This document shows positions 45,571-54,335 of a stretch of 64,000 nucleotides of DNA, in pieces. Every line of letters begins with the position of its first letter. Within the stretch, counting starts at the first letter, position 1. The DNA comes from Rhizobium sp. Lineage in GTDB: Bacteria; Pseudomonadota; Alphaproteobacteria; Rhizobiales; Rhizobiaceae. The position numbers were made by a program, and so were the translations under genes. The stretch covers positions 124,001-188,000 of the forward strand of contig JAHHDR010000004.1 in assembly GCA_019739215.1 (NCBI GenBank). The letters run 5' to 3'. Under the pieces are notes generated by a model. The model was not told where the DNA came from and ran no database searches. It worked only from the letters and a program-made list of their open reading frames with translations.

Positions 45571-45808
45571 GAGAAATTCCTTTTCGGCGCGGCGGAAAGC
45601 CCTGAAACTTCTTTTAAAATTGATTTGAATTTCCTAAATTTCCAATAACGACGCCTGCGGCGACGCGCGGATCTCGCCAATTTTCGTTGCAATGCAGCAA
45701 AAATGTTCCGCCTTTTCCGGCTGACGCGTGGCTGCTTGATTTGCGCGGCTCCGAAAGCTCTCCTATATACGGTCACAAGTTCAATCCATCCGCACCCCCG
45801 AGGCGACC

Positions 45809-46924
45809 ATGACCGAAGCCCAGAGCTCATCCCAGACGTCAAAGCCCATTCCCGTCACCGTGCTCACCGGCTACCTCGGCGCCGGCAAGACCACGCTGCT
45901 CAACCGCATCCTGACCGAGAACCACGGCAAGAAATATGCCGTCATCGTCAACGAGTTCGGCGAGATCGGCATCGACAACGACCTGATCGTGGAATCCGAC
46001 GAGGAAATCTACGAGATGAACAATGGCTGCATCTGCTGCACGGTACGCGGCGACCTGATCCGCGTCGTCGAGGGCCTGATGCGTCGCCCCGGCCGCTTTG
46101 ATGCGATCATTGTCGAGACCACCGGCCTTGCCGACCCGGTGCCGGTCGCCCAGACTTTCTTCATGGATGACGACGTCCGCGCCAAGACCCAGCTCGACGC
46201 AGTGGTGGCCCTGGTCGACGCCAAGCACCTGCCTCTGCGCCTGAAAGACAGCCGCGAGGCGGAGGACCAACTCGCCTTCGCCGATGTGGTGCTACTCAAC
46301 AAGACCGATCTCGTGTCGCCGGAAGAGGCCAACAAGATCGAGCAGATCATCCGGGTCATCAATCCGTCGGCACGCATCTACCGTACGGAACGGTCGAACG
46401 TGGACCTCGGCAAAGTTCTCGATCTGGGTGCATTCGATCTGGAACGGGCGCTGGAGAACGACCCGCAATTCCTGGAGCATGGTCACGAGGACCATGCATG
46501 CGGGCCGGATTGCGATCATCACGATCACGGCCATCACCACGACCATGATCATCATGATCACGACCACCACTCCCATGACCACGGGCACGACAATCATCAT
46601 CACGACCATGAGCCGTCCGCGATCCATGACGTGACCGTACAGTCGATCTCGCTGCGCGCCGGCGAGATGAACCCGAAGAAGTTCTTCCCCTGGATCGAGA
46701 AGATCACCCAGGTGCAGGGTCCGAACATCCTGCGCCTCAAGGGTATCATTGCGTTTGACCAAGACGACGAGCGCTATGTCGTCCAGGGCGTCCACATGAT
46801 CATCGAGGGCAACCACCAGCGCGCCTGGAAGGATGGCGAGAAGCGCGAGAGCAAGCTCGTCTTCATCGGCCGCGACCTCGACCGCAAGAAGATCGAGGAG
46901 AGCTTCCTCGCCTGCGCGGCCTGA
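45809..46924 (+). CDS. CobW/COG0523 family metallochaperone GTPase with His-rich insert
   Basis: A G3E-family GTPase of 371 residues. The P-loop is GYLGAGKTT (21-29); the metal motif CxCC is C74-I-C76-C77 in NNGCICCTVRGD; LLNKTDL gives guanine specificity (about 162-168). Residues 224-267 hold about 22 histidines in DHHDHGHH-type repeats, likely a zinc, cobalt or nickel store. The C-terminal CobW_C domain follows (SISLRAGEMNPKKFFPW). Such proteins deliver metal to target enzymes and are often Zur-regulated; no clear Zur box is visible. A WD40 gene follows after 109 bp. Confidence 0.93.
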   Translation: MTEAQSSSQTSKPIPVTVLTGYLGAGKTTLLNRILTENHGKKYAVIVNEFGEIGIDNDLIVESDEEIYEMNNGCICCTVRGDLIRVVEGLMRRPGRFDAIIVETTGLADPVPVAQTFFMDDDVRAKTQLDAVVALVDAKHLPLRLKDSREAEDQLAFADVVLLNKTDLVSPEEANKIEQIIRVINPSARIYRTERSNVDLGKVLDLGAFDLERALENDPQFLEHGHEDHACGPDCDHHDHGHHHDHDHHDHDHHSHDHGHDNHHHDHEPSAIHDVTVQSISLRAGEMNPKKFFPWIEKITQVQGPNILRLKGIIAFDQDDERYVVQGVHMIIEGNHQRAWKDGEKRESKLVFIGRDLDRKKIEESFLACAA

Positions 46925-47033
46925 GCAAAGCTCGCGATCGAGACATGGCCCGAGGCGCCCGGCATTGACACGATGCCGGGTTCGCTTCATCGAGAGCCTC
47001 GTGACTGACCTGCCATCTGCCGGAGAATGAACA

Positions 47034-48023
47034 ATGCCGACCGTCGCCCCCCTCGACCTCGAAGGCCACGTGCTTGGCGCACATTTCCTCGGCGACACCC
47101 CGTTCTTCGCATCCTCGGACGGCAGCGTCCATCGGCTCGACATGGGCCACAAGGTCACCGAGGCCAATGACGGATTGCTGGCGAGCATCACCGACCCCGT
47201 GACGAACTCGATCATCACGGGGGGTGAAGACGGCAAGGTGTTTCGCATTGCCGCTGATGGATCGACGATGTTGATTGCCGATGAACCGCGGAAGTGGATC
47301 ACCTCCATCGCCACGGGTCCGTCGGGTGCGGTGGGCTACGCCACAGGCAAGGTCGCGACCGTCGTGACATCGGATGGCAAGAGCCGCAGCTTTACCGAAC
47401 AGCGTTCGGTCGAAGGCGTGGCCTTCGCGCCGAAAGGCCTCAGGCTTGCCGCATCGCGCTACAATGGCGTGACGCTGCATTGGGCCGGCACCAATGGCGC
47501 CCCCGTCGATCTCGAATGGAAAGGTGCCCATACTCTGGTGACCTTCTCGCCCGACGGTCGCTTCCTGGTAACCGCCATGCAGGAGAACGCACTGCATGGC
47601 TGGAAGCTCGACGGCAAGCCCGGGGAAGAAACACGCCACATGCGGATGACCGGCTATCCCGCCAAGGTCAAGTCGATTTCCTGGTCGCCCAAGGGCAAGT
47701 GGCTCGCTTCGTCGGGTGCGCCGGCGGCGATCGTCTGGCCCTTCTCGGCCAAGGACGGGCCGATGGGCAAGGCGCCGCTCGAACTCGGCACCCGCGCCAA
47801 CATTCTCGTGACCGCCGTCCAGTTCCATCCGAACGACGAGGTGCTGGCGATCGGCTTCCTCGACGGGATGATCCTGGGTGTGCGCCTTGTTGACCAGAAG
47901 GAGGCCCTGCTGCGCCGCCCCGGCAAGGGCGCCATCACGTCGATGGCGTGGTCCGGATCCGGCAAGCTGCTCGCCTTTGCTTCCGAAGCTGGGGACTGCG
48001 GCGTGGTCGACATTTCCGGGTGA
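47034..48023 (+). CDS. WD40-repeat beta-propeller protein
   Basis: A protein of 329 residues built of about seven WD-like repeats. Blades are seen as GVAFAPKGLRLAASRYNGVTLHW, VTFSPDGRFLVTAMQENALHGWKL, ISWSPKGKWLASSGAPAAIVWPF and MAWSGSGKLLAFASEAGDCGVV. There is no signal peptide, so it is cytoplasmic, a scaffold for protein contacts. GGAGAATGAACA precedes ATG 47034. It follows the CobW-type gene and precedes the DUF2267 gene by 7 bp, all on one strand. Its function is unknown; the pairing with COG0523 suggests a partner or target of the metallochaperone. Confidence 0.87.
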   Translation: MPTVAPLDLEGHVLGAHFLGDTPFFASSDGSVHRLDMGHKVTEANDGLLASITDPVTNSIITGGEDGKVFRIAADGSTMLIADEPRKWITSIATGPSGAVGYATGKVATVVTSDGKSRSFTEQRSVEGVAFAPKGLRLAASRYNGVTLHWAGTNGAPVDLEWKGAHTLVTFSPDGRFLVTAMQENALHGWKLDGKPGEETRHMRMTGYPAKVKSISWSPKGKWLASSGAPAAIVWPFSAKDGPMGKAPLELGTRANILVTAVQFHPNDEVLAIGFLDGMILGVRLVDQKEALLRRPGKGAITSMAWSGSGKLLAFASEAGDCGVVDISG

Positions 48024-48030
48024 GGCCGCG

Positions 48031-48451
48031 ATGACCGTTCCGCAACAGTATGTGCATGCATCGCGGGACTTCGACCGTTTCATGGAGGATTTCCTCGAAA
48101 TCTCCATGCTCGACACCCGCCATCAGGCCTATGCGGTCGTTCGCGCGGTGCTGCATGTGTTTTCGCGACCATCTCGTCGTCGTCGACGCCCTGAGGTTCG
48201 CGGAGGTCCTTCCGGCTGTCCTGAGAGCGATTTTCGTTGAAAACTGGCGTCCCGAAAGGCCACCCCTGCCGTTTCCCGATCGCGCGACGCTGATTGCCGA
48301 GGTCAAGGCCAACCGCCGCGACCACAACCTCGCCTCCGATACGTCGATCGCAGAGGTCGCGGCAGCACTGCGTCGCACCGTCGACAACGTCGATCTCGAC
48401 AGAATCCTGGCGACCTTGCCGCCGCAGGCGACGGACTATTGGGCGGCCTGA
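48031..48451 (+). pseudogene. DUF2267 protein, one extra T breaks the frame
   Basis: A DUF2267 protein of 139 residues when corrected. The first frame gives MTVPQQYVHASRDFDRFMEDFLEI and AVVRAVLHVF; a run of four T (48160-48163) then shifts to a wrong frame. With three T it continues RDHLVVVDALRFAEVLPAVLRAIFVENW, the core of DUF2267, and ends ATLPPQATDYWAA. DUF2267 proteins are small helical proteins of unknown role. It begins 7 bp after the WD40 stop. No other lesion is visible, so a homopolymer error is possible. Confidence 0.78.
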
Positions 48452-48537
48452 ACAAGATCCGGGCGGCGGATTGCCCCCCACGCCGGCCCTGACGTTGCAA
48501 GTGACAACGCGGCGGTCCCCCAGGACCGAGCGACTGC

Positions 48538-48915
48538 TCACATCGGATCAGGTTGCAGCAAGCCGATCATCGTGCTGGCGGAGTCCTGCACGATGGCAAT
48601 CCATCCCGTGTTCTCGATGTAGAATTTCTCGCGCAAGACCTGTCCGCCGGCGCCCGTCGTTGCCTGGATCGCCGCATCGATATCATCGACATTGATATAG
48701 GCGAACCAGTCATTGCTGCCCGGCCGATCCTCGGGCCATGGCATGAGCCCTGCCACGGGCACCGGATTGCCGGCGACGAAGGCCAGCGTATAGGGGCCTT
48801 CATCGCCCATGGGCATGTCCTGGTAGGTCCAGCCGGCCACCTGGCTGTAGAAATTCTTCGAGGCTGCGATATTCGAGCTCATGAGCTCGTTCCATCCGAA
48901 CGTTCCGTGTGCCAT
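48538..48915 (-). CDS. VOC-superfamily (glyoxalase/bleomycin-resistance fold) protein
   Basis: A protein of 125 residues with one VOC domain (two beta-alpha-beta-beta-beta units): FGWNELMSSNIAASKNFYSQVAGW at the start and WFAYINVDDIDAAIQATTGAGGQVL in the second half. The AHGTFGWNEL beginning is typical of a subgroup with metal-binding His and Glu. Members include dioxygenases, lyases and resistance proteins; the substrate cannot be named. ATG 48915 is chosen because AGGAGAGTG lies upstream; it is convergent with the DUF2267 gene. Confidence 0.83.
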   Translation of the reverse strand: MAHGTFGWNELMSSNIAASKNFYSQVAGWTYQDMPMGDEGPYTLAFVAGNPVPVAGLMPWPEDRPGSNDWFAYINVDDIDAAIQATTGAGGQVLREKFYIENTGWIAIVQDSASTMIGLLQPDPM

Positions 48916-49083
48916 CACCACTCTCCTCTGCTCTTCGCCAAAGAGAACATTAAGTGAACGACGGAGTCAACTGGTTTTCTCGCGCCGGTGTCGCCCGATA
49001 AGTTCGCTGATCGACAAGATTTCCGTTGCCCAGCATCCAGCCTTCATTATTCTGGTCCCGAACCAGAACCCTGGAGCAGAGGC

Positions 49084-49944
49084 ATGAGGCACTCTATCGC
49101 GCGGCTGGCCGCGACCCTGTTCATCGTCCTGGCCGGCATCACGGCGGCGCGGGGCGCGGATGTCGAGAACTCGACGCCCGTGGATCTCGTCATTCCGGGT
49201 GGGTCCGTTCGTTTCCTGGATCTCGCGCGACATTTCGTTCCTGACCTCGACGGAAGCGAGAGCGGCTATATCGGCCGCAAGATGATCGACATCAGGCACC
49301 TTGGCGGGCCCGATTTCGCAAACGGCGATGCCGAGACCTTCGGTTTCTATGACGTGTCGCATGTGATGGCCAAGGTCGACGGCAAGGATCGCATGCTCGT
49401 GATCTTCGACTTCGCGCAGGCGGCACCGGCCGCGCAGGGCGTGGCGGTCCTGGCACTCTATGACGTCGCCGGCGCGCGTCCCGAACTGCTCGATGCCGCC
49501 GATATCGGCTTCGATGCCAGCACCTATTTCTTCGATCAGGCGCTGCTGCCGGTCAGCGAAGAAACGCATGTGGTCCTCGTTTCGAGTTCGCATTTCAATT
49601 CGAGCCAGAGCTATGCGACCCAATCCATGATCATGATGCTGAGGGACCGCCTTTCGCTGATCGACAGCACAACGCTGCTTGGAGAGCGCAACTGCGGGAT
49701 CGACCGGCAGCAGACCATCGCCTATGTCGCCAATCCCGGGGAAGGCAAGCCCTTCGCGCCCATCAGGGTGACGGTGACCGACACCGCTACGGCCATCGAG
49801 GAGCAATGCGCCGACCTGAAGCCTGCCGAACTGGGGACAAGCCGGGTCGAGGCCACCTATGTGTGGCAGGAGGCCCGGAGCCAGTACCTTCCCGATACCG
49901 ACGCGCTTGAGCGCCTTGAAAAGCAGAACGAGTCCCGTTATTAA
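49084..49944 (+). CDS. Secreted protein of unknown function (286 residues)
   Basis: A Sec signal peptide (MRHSIARLAATLFIVLAGITAARG, cut near residue 24) precedes a mature part of about 262 residues with no recognised domain. It reads as a beta-rich fold (HVMAKVDGKDRMLVIFDFAQ, GVAVLALYDVAG, THVVLVSSSHF). Two cysteines (in RNCGID and EEQCADL) may form a disulfide. GGAGCAGAGGC lies before ATG 49084. It is followed by the DEAD-box helicase gene 170 bp later. Function unknown. Confidence 0.7.
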   Translation: MRHSIARLAATLFIVLAGITAARGADVENSTPVDLVIPGGSVRFLDLARHFVPDLDGSESGYIGRKMIDIRHLGGPDFANGDAETFGFYDVSHVMAKVDGKDRMLVIFDFAQAAPAAQGVAVLALYDVAGARPELLDAADIGFDASTYFFDQALLPVSEETHVVLVSSSHFNSSQSYATQSMIMMLRDRLSLIDSTTLLGERNCGIDRQQTIAYVANPGEGKPFAPIRVTVTDTATAIEEQCADLKPAELGTSRVEATYVWQEARSQYLPDTDALERLEKQNESRY

Positions 49945-50117
49945 GCATAGAGTGAAATTGTAGCTTCCGTACACAGTCGCGCATTGAAGCCATGTGTGCG
50001 GTGCACTGTACTTTTGCCGCGATGCGCACTATGCAAGCGCAAAATCACGGCAACGTCGCCGTTCCGACGCCCTCTCATGGTAACCTCCATTTCCGGGCGC
50101 AGATCCGAAAGATGGAC

Positions 50118-52142
50118 ATGACCCAATTCGAAGGCATCGAGCAGCCTCTTGGCGTTGCTTTGGCAAAACGCGGCTACAGCGAGCTTACTCCCGTCCAGAA
50201 GGCCATGCTGGCTCCAGAACTCCGCGACGCCGATGCGCTCGTGTCGGCTCAGACGGGCTCCGGCAAGACTGTGGCCTTCGGCCTTGCAATCGCGTCGACC
50301 CTCCTCGACGGCAAAGCCAGGCTTCCGCGCGCTCAGGCGCCCATGGCACTTGCGATCGCGCCGACGCGCGAGCTCGCCATGCAGGTGGCTCGTGAACTGA
50401 CCTGGCTCTACGAGGAAGCCGGCGCAACGATCGCAACCTGCGTCGGCGGCATGGATGCACGCGACGAGCGGCGGGCACTTGAGCGCGGCGTCCATATCGT
50501 CGTCGGCACGCCCGGTCGCCTGCGCGATCACATCACCCGCCGATCCCTGGACCTTTCGGGCCTGCGCGCCGTGGTGCTCGACGAGGCCGACGAGATGCTC
50601 GACCTCGGCTTCCGCGAGGATCTCGAATTCATCCTCGACGCATCTCCCACGGAACGCCGCACGCTGATGTTCTCGGCCACCGTGCCGAAGTCGATCGCCA
50701 CGCTCGCGCAGAACTACCAGCGCAATGCGATCCGTATCGCCACACAGTCCGAGCAGCGCCAGCATATCGACATCGAGTATCGCGCGCTGCCCGTGGCCCC
50801 GTCCGACCGCGACAACGCCATCGTCAACGTTCTGCGCTACTACGAAGCGCAGAACGCCATCATCTTCTGCAACACCCGCGCCGCCGTGAACCATCTGACC
50901 GCGCGGCTGCACAATCGCGGTTTTACCGTCGTCGCGCTTTCCGGCGAGCTGTCGCAGAACGAGCGCACCCATGCGCTGCAGGCGATGCGTGACGGCCGCG
51001 CCCGCGTCTGTATCGCGACCGATGTCGCCGCCCGCGGCATCGATCTGCCCAATCTCGAACTCGTCATCCATGCCGACCTGCCGACCAACCCGGACACGCT
51101 GCTTCACCGCTCGGGCCGCACCGGCCGCGCGGGACGCAAGGGCGTTTCGGCGCTGGTGGTGCCGACCAGCGCCCGCCGCAAGGCGGAGCGCCTGCTGCAG
51201 ATGGCGAAGCTCCAGGTTGAGTGGGCCGCGCCGCCTTCGGCCGACGAGGTCAATGCCCGCGACGACGAGCGACTGCTGAACGACGAGGTTTTTGCCAGCC
51301 CGATCGTGGACAAGGAGCGCGAGGCCATCGATGCTCTGATTGCCCGGCACGGTGCCGAGCAGGTCGCGGCGGCCTTTCTGCGGCTCTACCGCGCCAATCG
51401 ATCGGCTCCGGAAGACCTGATCGACATCGGCTCCGTTCAGGCCGCCCGGCCTGCCCGCGCGGGGACCCGCGACTTCCCCGTCGACGACGCGCCCCCGCGC
51501 CGCGGCGATGACTTCGGGCCCTCGACCTGGCTGTCGCTCTCGGTCGGCCGCAAGCAGAATGCCGAGCCGCGCTGGCTGATCCCGCTGCTGTGCCGTGCCG
51601 GCAACATGACCAAGCGCGATATCGGCGCGATCAAGATGCAGCAGGAAGAGACCTACGTTCAGCTCTCCCAGGATGCGATCGAAGGCTTCCTGCACAATAT
51701 CGGCCCCAACAAGACGATCGAGCGCGGCATCCGCGTCAGCGTGATCGAGGGCCAGCCGGACATGTCCAAGCCGGCCCGTGCGCCGAAGGCATCCTTTGCC
51801 GAACGCAAATACGGCGATGACCGCAAGGCGAGCGCCGAGCGCCGTCCCTATGACGACCGCAAGCCGCGCGCCGAGGCGCCGGCGCGCGACAAGCCCGCCT
51901 ACAGCAAGAAGTCCGATCCGGTGGCCGAGGAATTCGGCGCCACCAACACCAAGAAGAAATTCGGGCGCAAGCCGGAATTCGCAGGCGGGGAGCGGTCCTT
52001 CGCGGAACGCCCGTTTGCCGATCGCCCGCCGTCGGATCGTCCGTCTTCGGATCGTCCGGGCAAGGATTGGGCGAAACCGTCGAAGCCCGACTTTGCCGGC
52101 GACGGACTGAAGCGCAAGAAGAAGTCCAAGAGCAACGGCTGA
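50118..52142 (+). CDS. DEAD-box RNA helicase with DbpA-like RNA-binding domain and Arg/Asp-rich tail
   Basis: An ATP-dependent RNA helicase of 674 residues. Motifs: Q-motif region (FEGIEQPLGVALAKRGYSELTPVQ), Walker A AQTGSGKT (44-51), PTREL, DEAD (155-158), SAT (186-188), and motif VI HRSGRTGRAGR. Residues about 475-570 resemble the DbpA/CsdA RNA-binding domain (WLSLSVGRKQNAEPRWLIPLLCRAGNMTKRDIGAIKM). The last 90 residues are a disordered basic tail with repeated DRP, EERP and KKK patterns. It probably acts in ribosome assembly or mRNA turnover at low temperature. ATG 50118 (or 50112) has only a weak GAAAG site. Confidence 0.92.
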   Translation: MTQFEGIEQPLGVALAKRGYSELTPVQKAMLAPELRDADALVSAQTGSGKTVAFGLAIASTLLDGKARLPRAQAPMALAIAPTRELAMQVARELTWLYEEAGATIATCVGGMDARDERRALERGVHIVVGTPGRLRDHITRRSLDLSGLRAVVLDEADEMLDLGFREDLEFILDASPTERRTLMFSATVPKSIATLAQNYQRNAIRIATQSEQRQHIDIEYRALPVAPSDRDNAIVNVLRYYEAQNAIIFCNTRAAVNHLTARLHNRGFTVVALSGELSQNERTHALQAMRDGRARVCIATDVAARGIDLPNLELVIHADLPTNPDTLLHRSGRTGRAGRKGVSALVVPTSARRKAERLLQMAKLQVEWAAPPSADEVNARDDERLLNDEVFASPIVDKEREAIDALIARHGAEQVAAAFLRLYRANRSAPEDLIDIGSVQAARPARAGTRDFPVDDAPPRRGDDFGPSTWLSLSVGRKQNAEPRWLIPLLCRAGNMTKRDIGAIKMQQEETYVQLSQDAIEGFLHNIGPNKTIERGIRVSVIEGQPDMSKPARAPKASFAERKYGDDRKASAERRPYDDRKPRAEAPARDKPAYSKKSDPVAEEFGATNTKKKFGRKPEFAGGERSFAERPFADRPPSDRPSSDRPGKDWAKPSKPDFAGDGLKRKKKSKSNG

Positions 52143-52163
52143 CCTCGCCGGCTCAACAAAGGC

Positions 52164-52199
52164 AAACCCCCTCGTCGCCGCAGCGACGAGGGGGTTTTT
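52164..52199 (+). terminator. Intrinsic terminator after the helicase gene
   Basis: A 15-bp perfect stem (52164-52178 with 52183-52197) with a 4-nt loop and a T5 run (52195-52199) that begins within the stem. It lies 21 nt past the helicase stop and abuts the stop of the convergent gene, so it probably works for both. Confidence 0.9.
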
Positions 52200-52639
52200 C
52201 AGCTGAGAACCATGTGCGGCTTGCCATTCGAGGTCTTCTCGATGGTCTTGCCCTCCTCGTCCAGCGTACAGGTCACCCGCTTGCGATAGGCCGACCAGCT
52301 TTCGAAGGTGATGACGTCCACAGGCTCGTCGAAATCGAACGTAACGCGAGTGCGGCCATGCGCACTGGTCAGCGTGTGCACCGCGACGATCGTGCCGGTA
52401 AACACCTGGCCGAGATAGTGGCCGATGACGTGGTCGCCAATATTGTAGCTCCGCGCCGGCGGCCGGTTGCCGACCGCGCCCATCAACGTGTTCCAGTCGC
52501 GGAACCCGTGCTGGGCGGCGATCAGTTCGAGCGCCCTGGAATGTTTCACTTCGGTGCCCTGCCGTCCGAGCGTGTCGCGCAAGCGCTTCGCCTGGTCCTT
52601 CAGGACATCAAGTGACGGTAGTTTGGGAGAATGTCCCAT
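52199..52639 (-). CDS. Glyoxalase-superfamily-related small protein
   Basis: A protein of 146 residues. The N-terminal half (PSLDVLKDQAKRLRDTLGRQG, then KHSRALELIAAQHGFRDWNTLMGAVG) is the helical domain found in many short alphaproteobacterial proteins labelled glyoxalase-related. The second half is a beta-barrel-like stretch (YNIGDHVIGHYLGQVFTGTIVAVHTL and RVTFDFDEPVDVITFE). No catalytic residues are certain. GAGGACAGTC precedes ATG 52639. No partner gene is adjacent; function unknown. Confidence 0.7.
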   Translation of the reverse strand: MGHSPKLPSLDVLKDQAKRLRDTLGRQGTEVKHSRALELIAAQHGFRDWNTLMGAVGNRPPARSYNIGDHVIGHYLGQVFTGTIVAVHTLTSAHGRTRVTFDFDEPVDVITFESWSAYRKRVTCTLDEEGKTIEKTSNGKPHMVLS

Positions 52640-52896
52640 GACTGTCCTCTTGTCCGGCATGTATGGCGCATTTCGGGTGCCCGCATTGCCGAGGCCGATG
52701 CCTCAAAAGGAGATCAGACATCAAGGCGCTGCTGTCGAGACAGCAATGACGCTTTGACAATGAGACTGTCCAAATCCAGGAACTTCACCATGTCGTGCGA
52801 CTGCGGGCGGCGGGGGTTCCCATCCCCGATGCGCAGATAGTGCAGCCGGTCGGCCAAGTCAATCCTGCCGACGCGGAAGGCCACGCCATCGGGTTT

Positions 52897-53919
52897 TCAA
52901 GGTTCCTGGGGCGGCGGGGCTGTCGACTGCCGCAACACCAGCTCCACCGGCCAGATTTCGCCATGGCTCGACAGGTCGCGCCCGGCAAGGAGTTGCAGGA
53001 GGATGTCACCGATCCGCACGCCCGCGTCGCGCATCGACGAACGGGTGGTCGAGACGGTCGGGACCATGTTGTCGGCGTTGATGTAGTTGAACACGTCGTC
53101 ATGGGCTATGAGCGAGATGTCCTTGCCGAGCATCAGGCCGGCGGAGCGGACCGCGCGCATGACACCGAGCGCCGTCATCATCGAGCCGGCGAGAACTGCC
53201 GTTGGCGGTTCCTTCTGGCTGAGGAAATCCTGCATCGAACGATAGCCGACATCGTCGGTGAACTGGCCGAAGGTGATGAGTTCGGTCCGGAGCGGCAGGC
53301 CGTGCTCCTTAAGCGCCTTCCTGTATCCCTGGTCGCGATGCTCGGCGAACAGTTCGCCGCTATGACCATTGATGACAGCGATGCGCTTGTGGCCCAGGTC
53401 CGCCAGATAGGATGTCGCGCGGTAGATCGCATCAAAATTGTCGATGTCGAGCCAGGGATAGTCGGCCCCCTCGATTCCGCGGCCATGGACGACGAAGGGC
53501 ATTTTCAGCTTCTTGAGGAACGCCATGCGCTCATCATCCACCGTGGGCGTGTGGAGTATGACGGCATCGACGCGCTTGGAGGCGGCAAGCCGCTGGTAGG
53601 CGACGAGTTCGTTCTCGCGGTCCTCGACGACGGTGATCAGAATATCGATCTGCCGGCTCTCCATCCGGCTGCCGAGACCAGCGAGGAATTCGGTCGTGTT
53701 CGGATCGAAACCCTTACCCTCACGCAACACAATGCCGACGGCGCCTGCCCGGCCGGTCGCCAGCCCAGCCGCGGAGCGGTTGGGATGATAGCCGTGTTCC
53801 TGCGCGAGCTTGAGGATGCGCTGGCGCGTCTCGGGTCTGACCTCGGGGTAGCCGGAAAGCGCGCGGCTGACCGTTGTCTGGCTCATGCCGATGGTCTTGG
53901 CGAACTCTTTCAGATTCAT
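52897..53919 (-). CDS. aglR: LacI-family repressor of the alpha-glucoside operon
   Basis: A protein of 340 residues: helix-turn-helix (NLKEFAKTIGMSQTTVSRALSGY) and hinge (RSAAGLATGRA), then the effector domain (AVGIVLREGKGFDPNTTEFLAGL, MMTALGVMRAVRSAG, SLIAHDD). It is divergent from aglE with a 416-bp gap that contains two GAAAGCGC-type palindromes. In Sinorhizobium meliloti the same gene order is aglR-aglEFGAK, and AglR represses the operon until an alpha-glucoside is present. ATG 53919 follows GGGAGGCACTGGTTTG. Confidence 0.93.
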   Translation of the reverse strand: MNLKEFAKTIGMSQTTVSRALSGYPEVRPETRQRILKLAQEHGYHPNRSAAGLATGRAGAVGIVLREGKGFDPNTTEFLAGLGSRMESRQIDILITVVEDRENELVAYQRLAASKRVDAVILHTPTVDDERMAFLKKLKMPFVVHGRGIEGADYPWLDIDNFDAIYRATSYLADLGHKRIAVINGHSGELFAEHRDQGYRKALKEHGLPLRTELITFGQFTDDVGYRSMQDFLSQKEPPTAVLAGSMMTALGVMRAVRSAGLMLGKDISLIAHDDVFNYINADNMVPTVSTTRSSMRDAGVRIGDILLQLLAGRDLSSHGEIWPVELVLRQSTAPPPQEP

Positions 53920-54007
53920 CAAACCAGTGCCTCCCGGGATCGCATCGCGCACCCCCTTTGCGCAACGATGTCCCTCTCAAGCCACCTTAGACCAAAACAT
54001 CAAAATT

Positions 54008-54021
54008 TGAAAGCGCCATCA
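54008..54021. promoter_or_regulatory. Candidate second AglR operator
   Basis: TGAAAGCGCCATCA keeps 12 of 14 positions of the palindrome TGAAAGCGCTTTCA and lies 90 bp before the aglR start. The right arm is imperfect. Confidence 0.4.
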
Positions 54022-54177
54022 ATTTATTTTTGCGGACGACCTTTCGGCCCCTCCCGGGGAATGAACGTTCCCTGACTTACGCACCTCAGGATTACACGCG
54101 TGAAATCAGACGTTTATGCTCTGCTCGCAAGCGGTTTGACGCGTTGCCGGCGTCCGCAGATTTCAAGGTGGATACTC

Positions 54178-54207
54178 TTGACAAATTCCCTTCAAAGTCG
54201 TTTTATA
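54178..54207 (+). promoter_or_regulatory. Promoter of aglEFGAK
   Basis: A consensus -35 TTGACA (54178-54183) is followed after 18 bp by TTTATA (54202-54207), which fits a housekeeping sigma factor. Transcription would begin near 54214. Confidence 0.65.
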
Positions 54208-54209
54208 TA

Positions 54210-54226
54210 TTTAAAGCGCTTTCAAA
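54210..54226. promoter_or_regulatory. AglR operator over the aglE transcription start
   Basis: The core AAAGCGCTTT (54213-54222) is a perfect 10-bp palindrome centred on GC, flanked by TTT and CAAA so that further pairs match with one mismatch. Its place just after the -10 hexamer means a bound repressor would block RNA polymerase. Confidence 0.7.
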
Positions 54227-54335
54227 TGGGGAGAGAATTGAAAGCCTCTTCCGACACGAACGCTTTTTCAATGAACGGCCGCCCCCGACGGGACGGACGA
54301 CGTTCGCATATCCAGATCCAAGGGAGGACCATCGG

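Larger units (their letters stand above)
53920..54335. other. 416-bp aglR-aglE divergent control region
   Basis: No gene is present. It holds a weak operator near aglR (54008-54021), a strong promoter (TTGACA at 54178-54183, TTTATA or TTATAT near 54202-54208) and a palindromic operator over the predicted transcription start (54210-54226). The sequence from about 54214 to 54335 would be the aglE leader of about 120 nt. Confidence 0.65.

Noticed and set aside
54030..54335. N-terminal extension of AglE by 102 codons
   Set aside because: The signal peptide and ribosome site fix the start at 54336; the stretch includes the promoter and operator.
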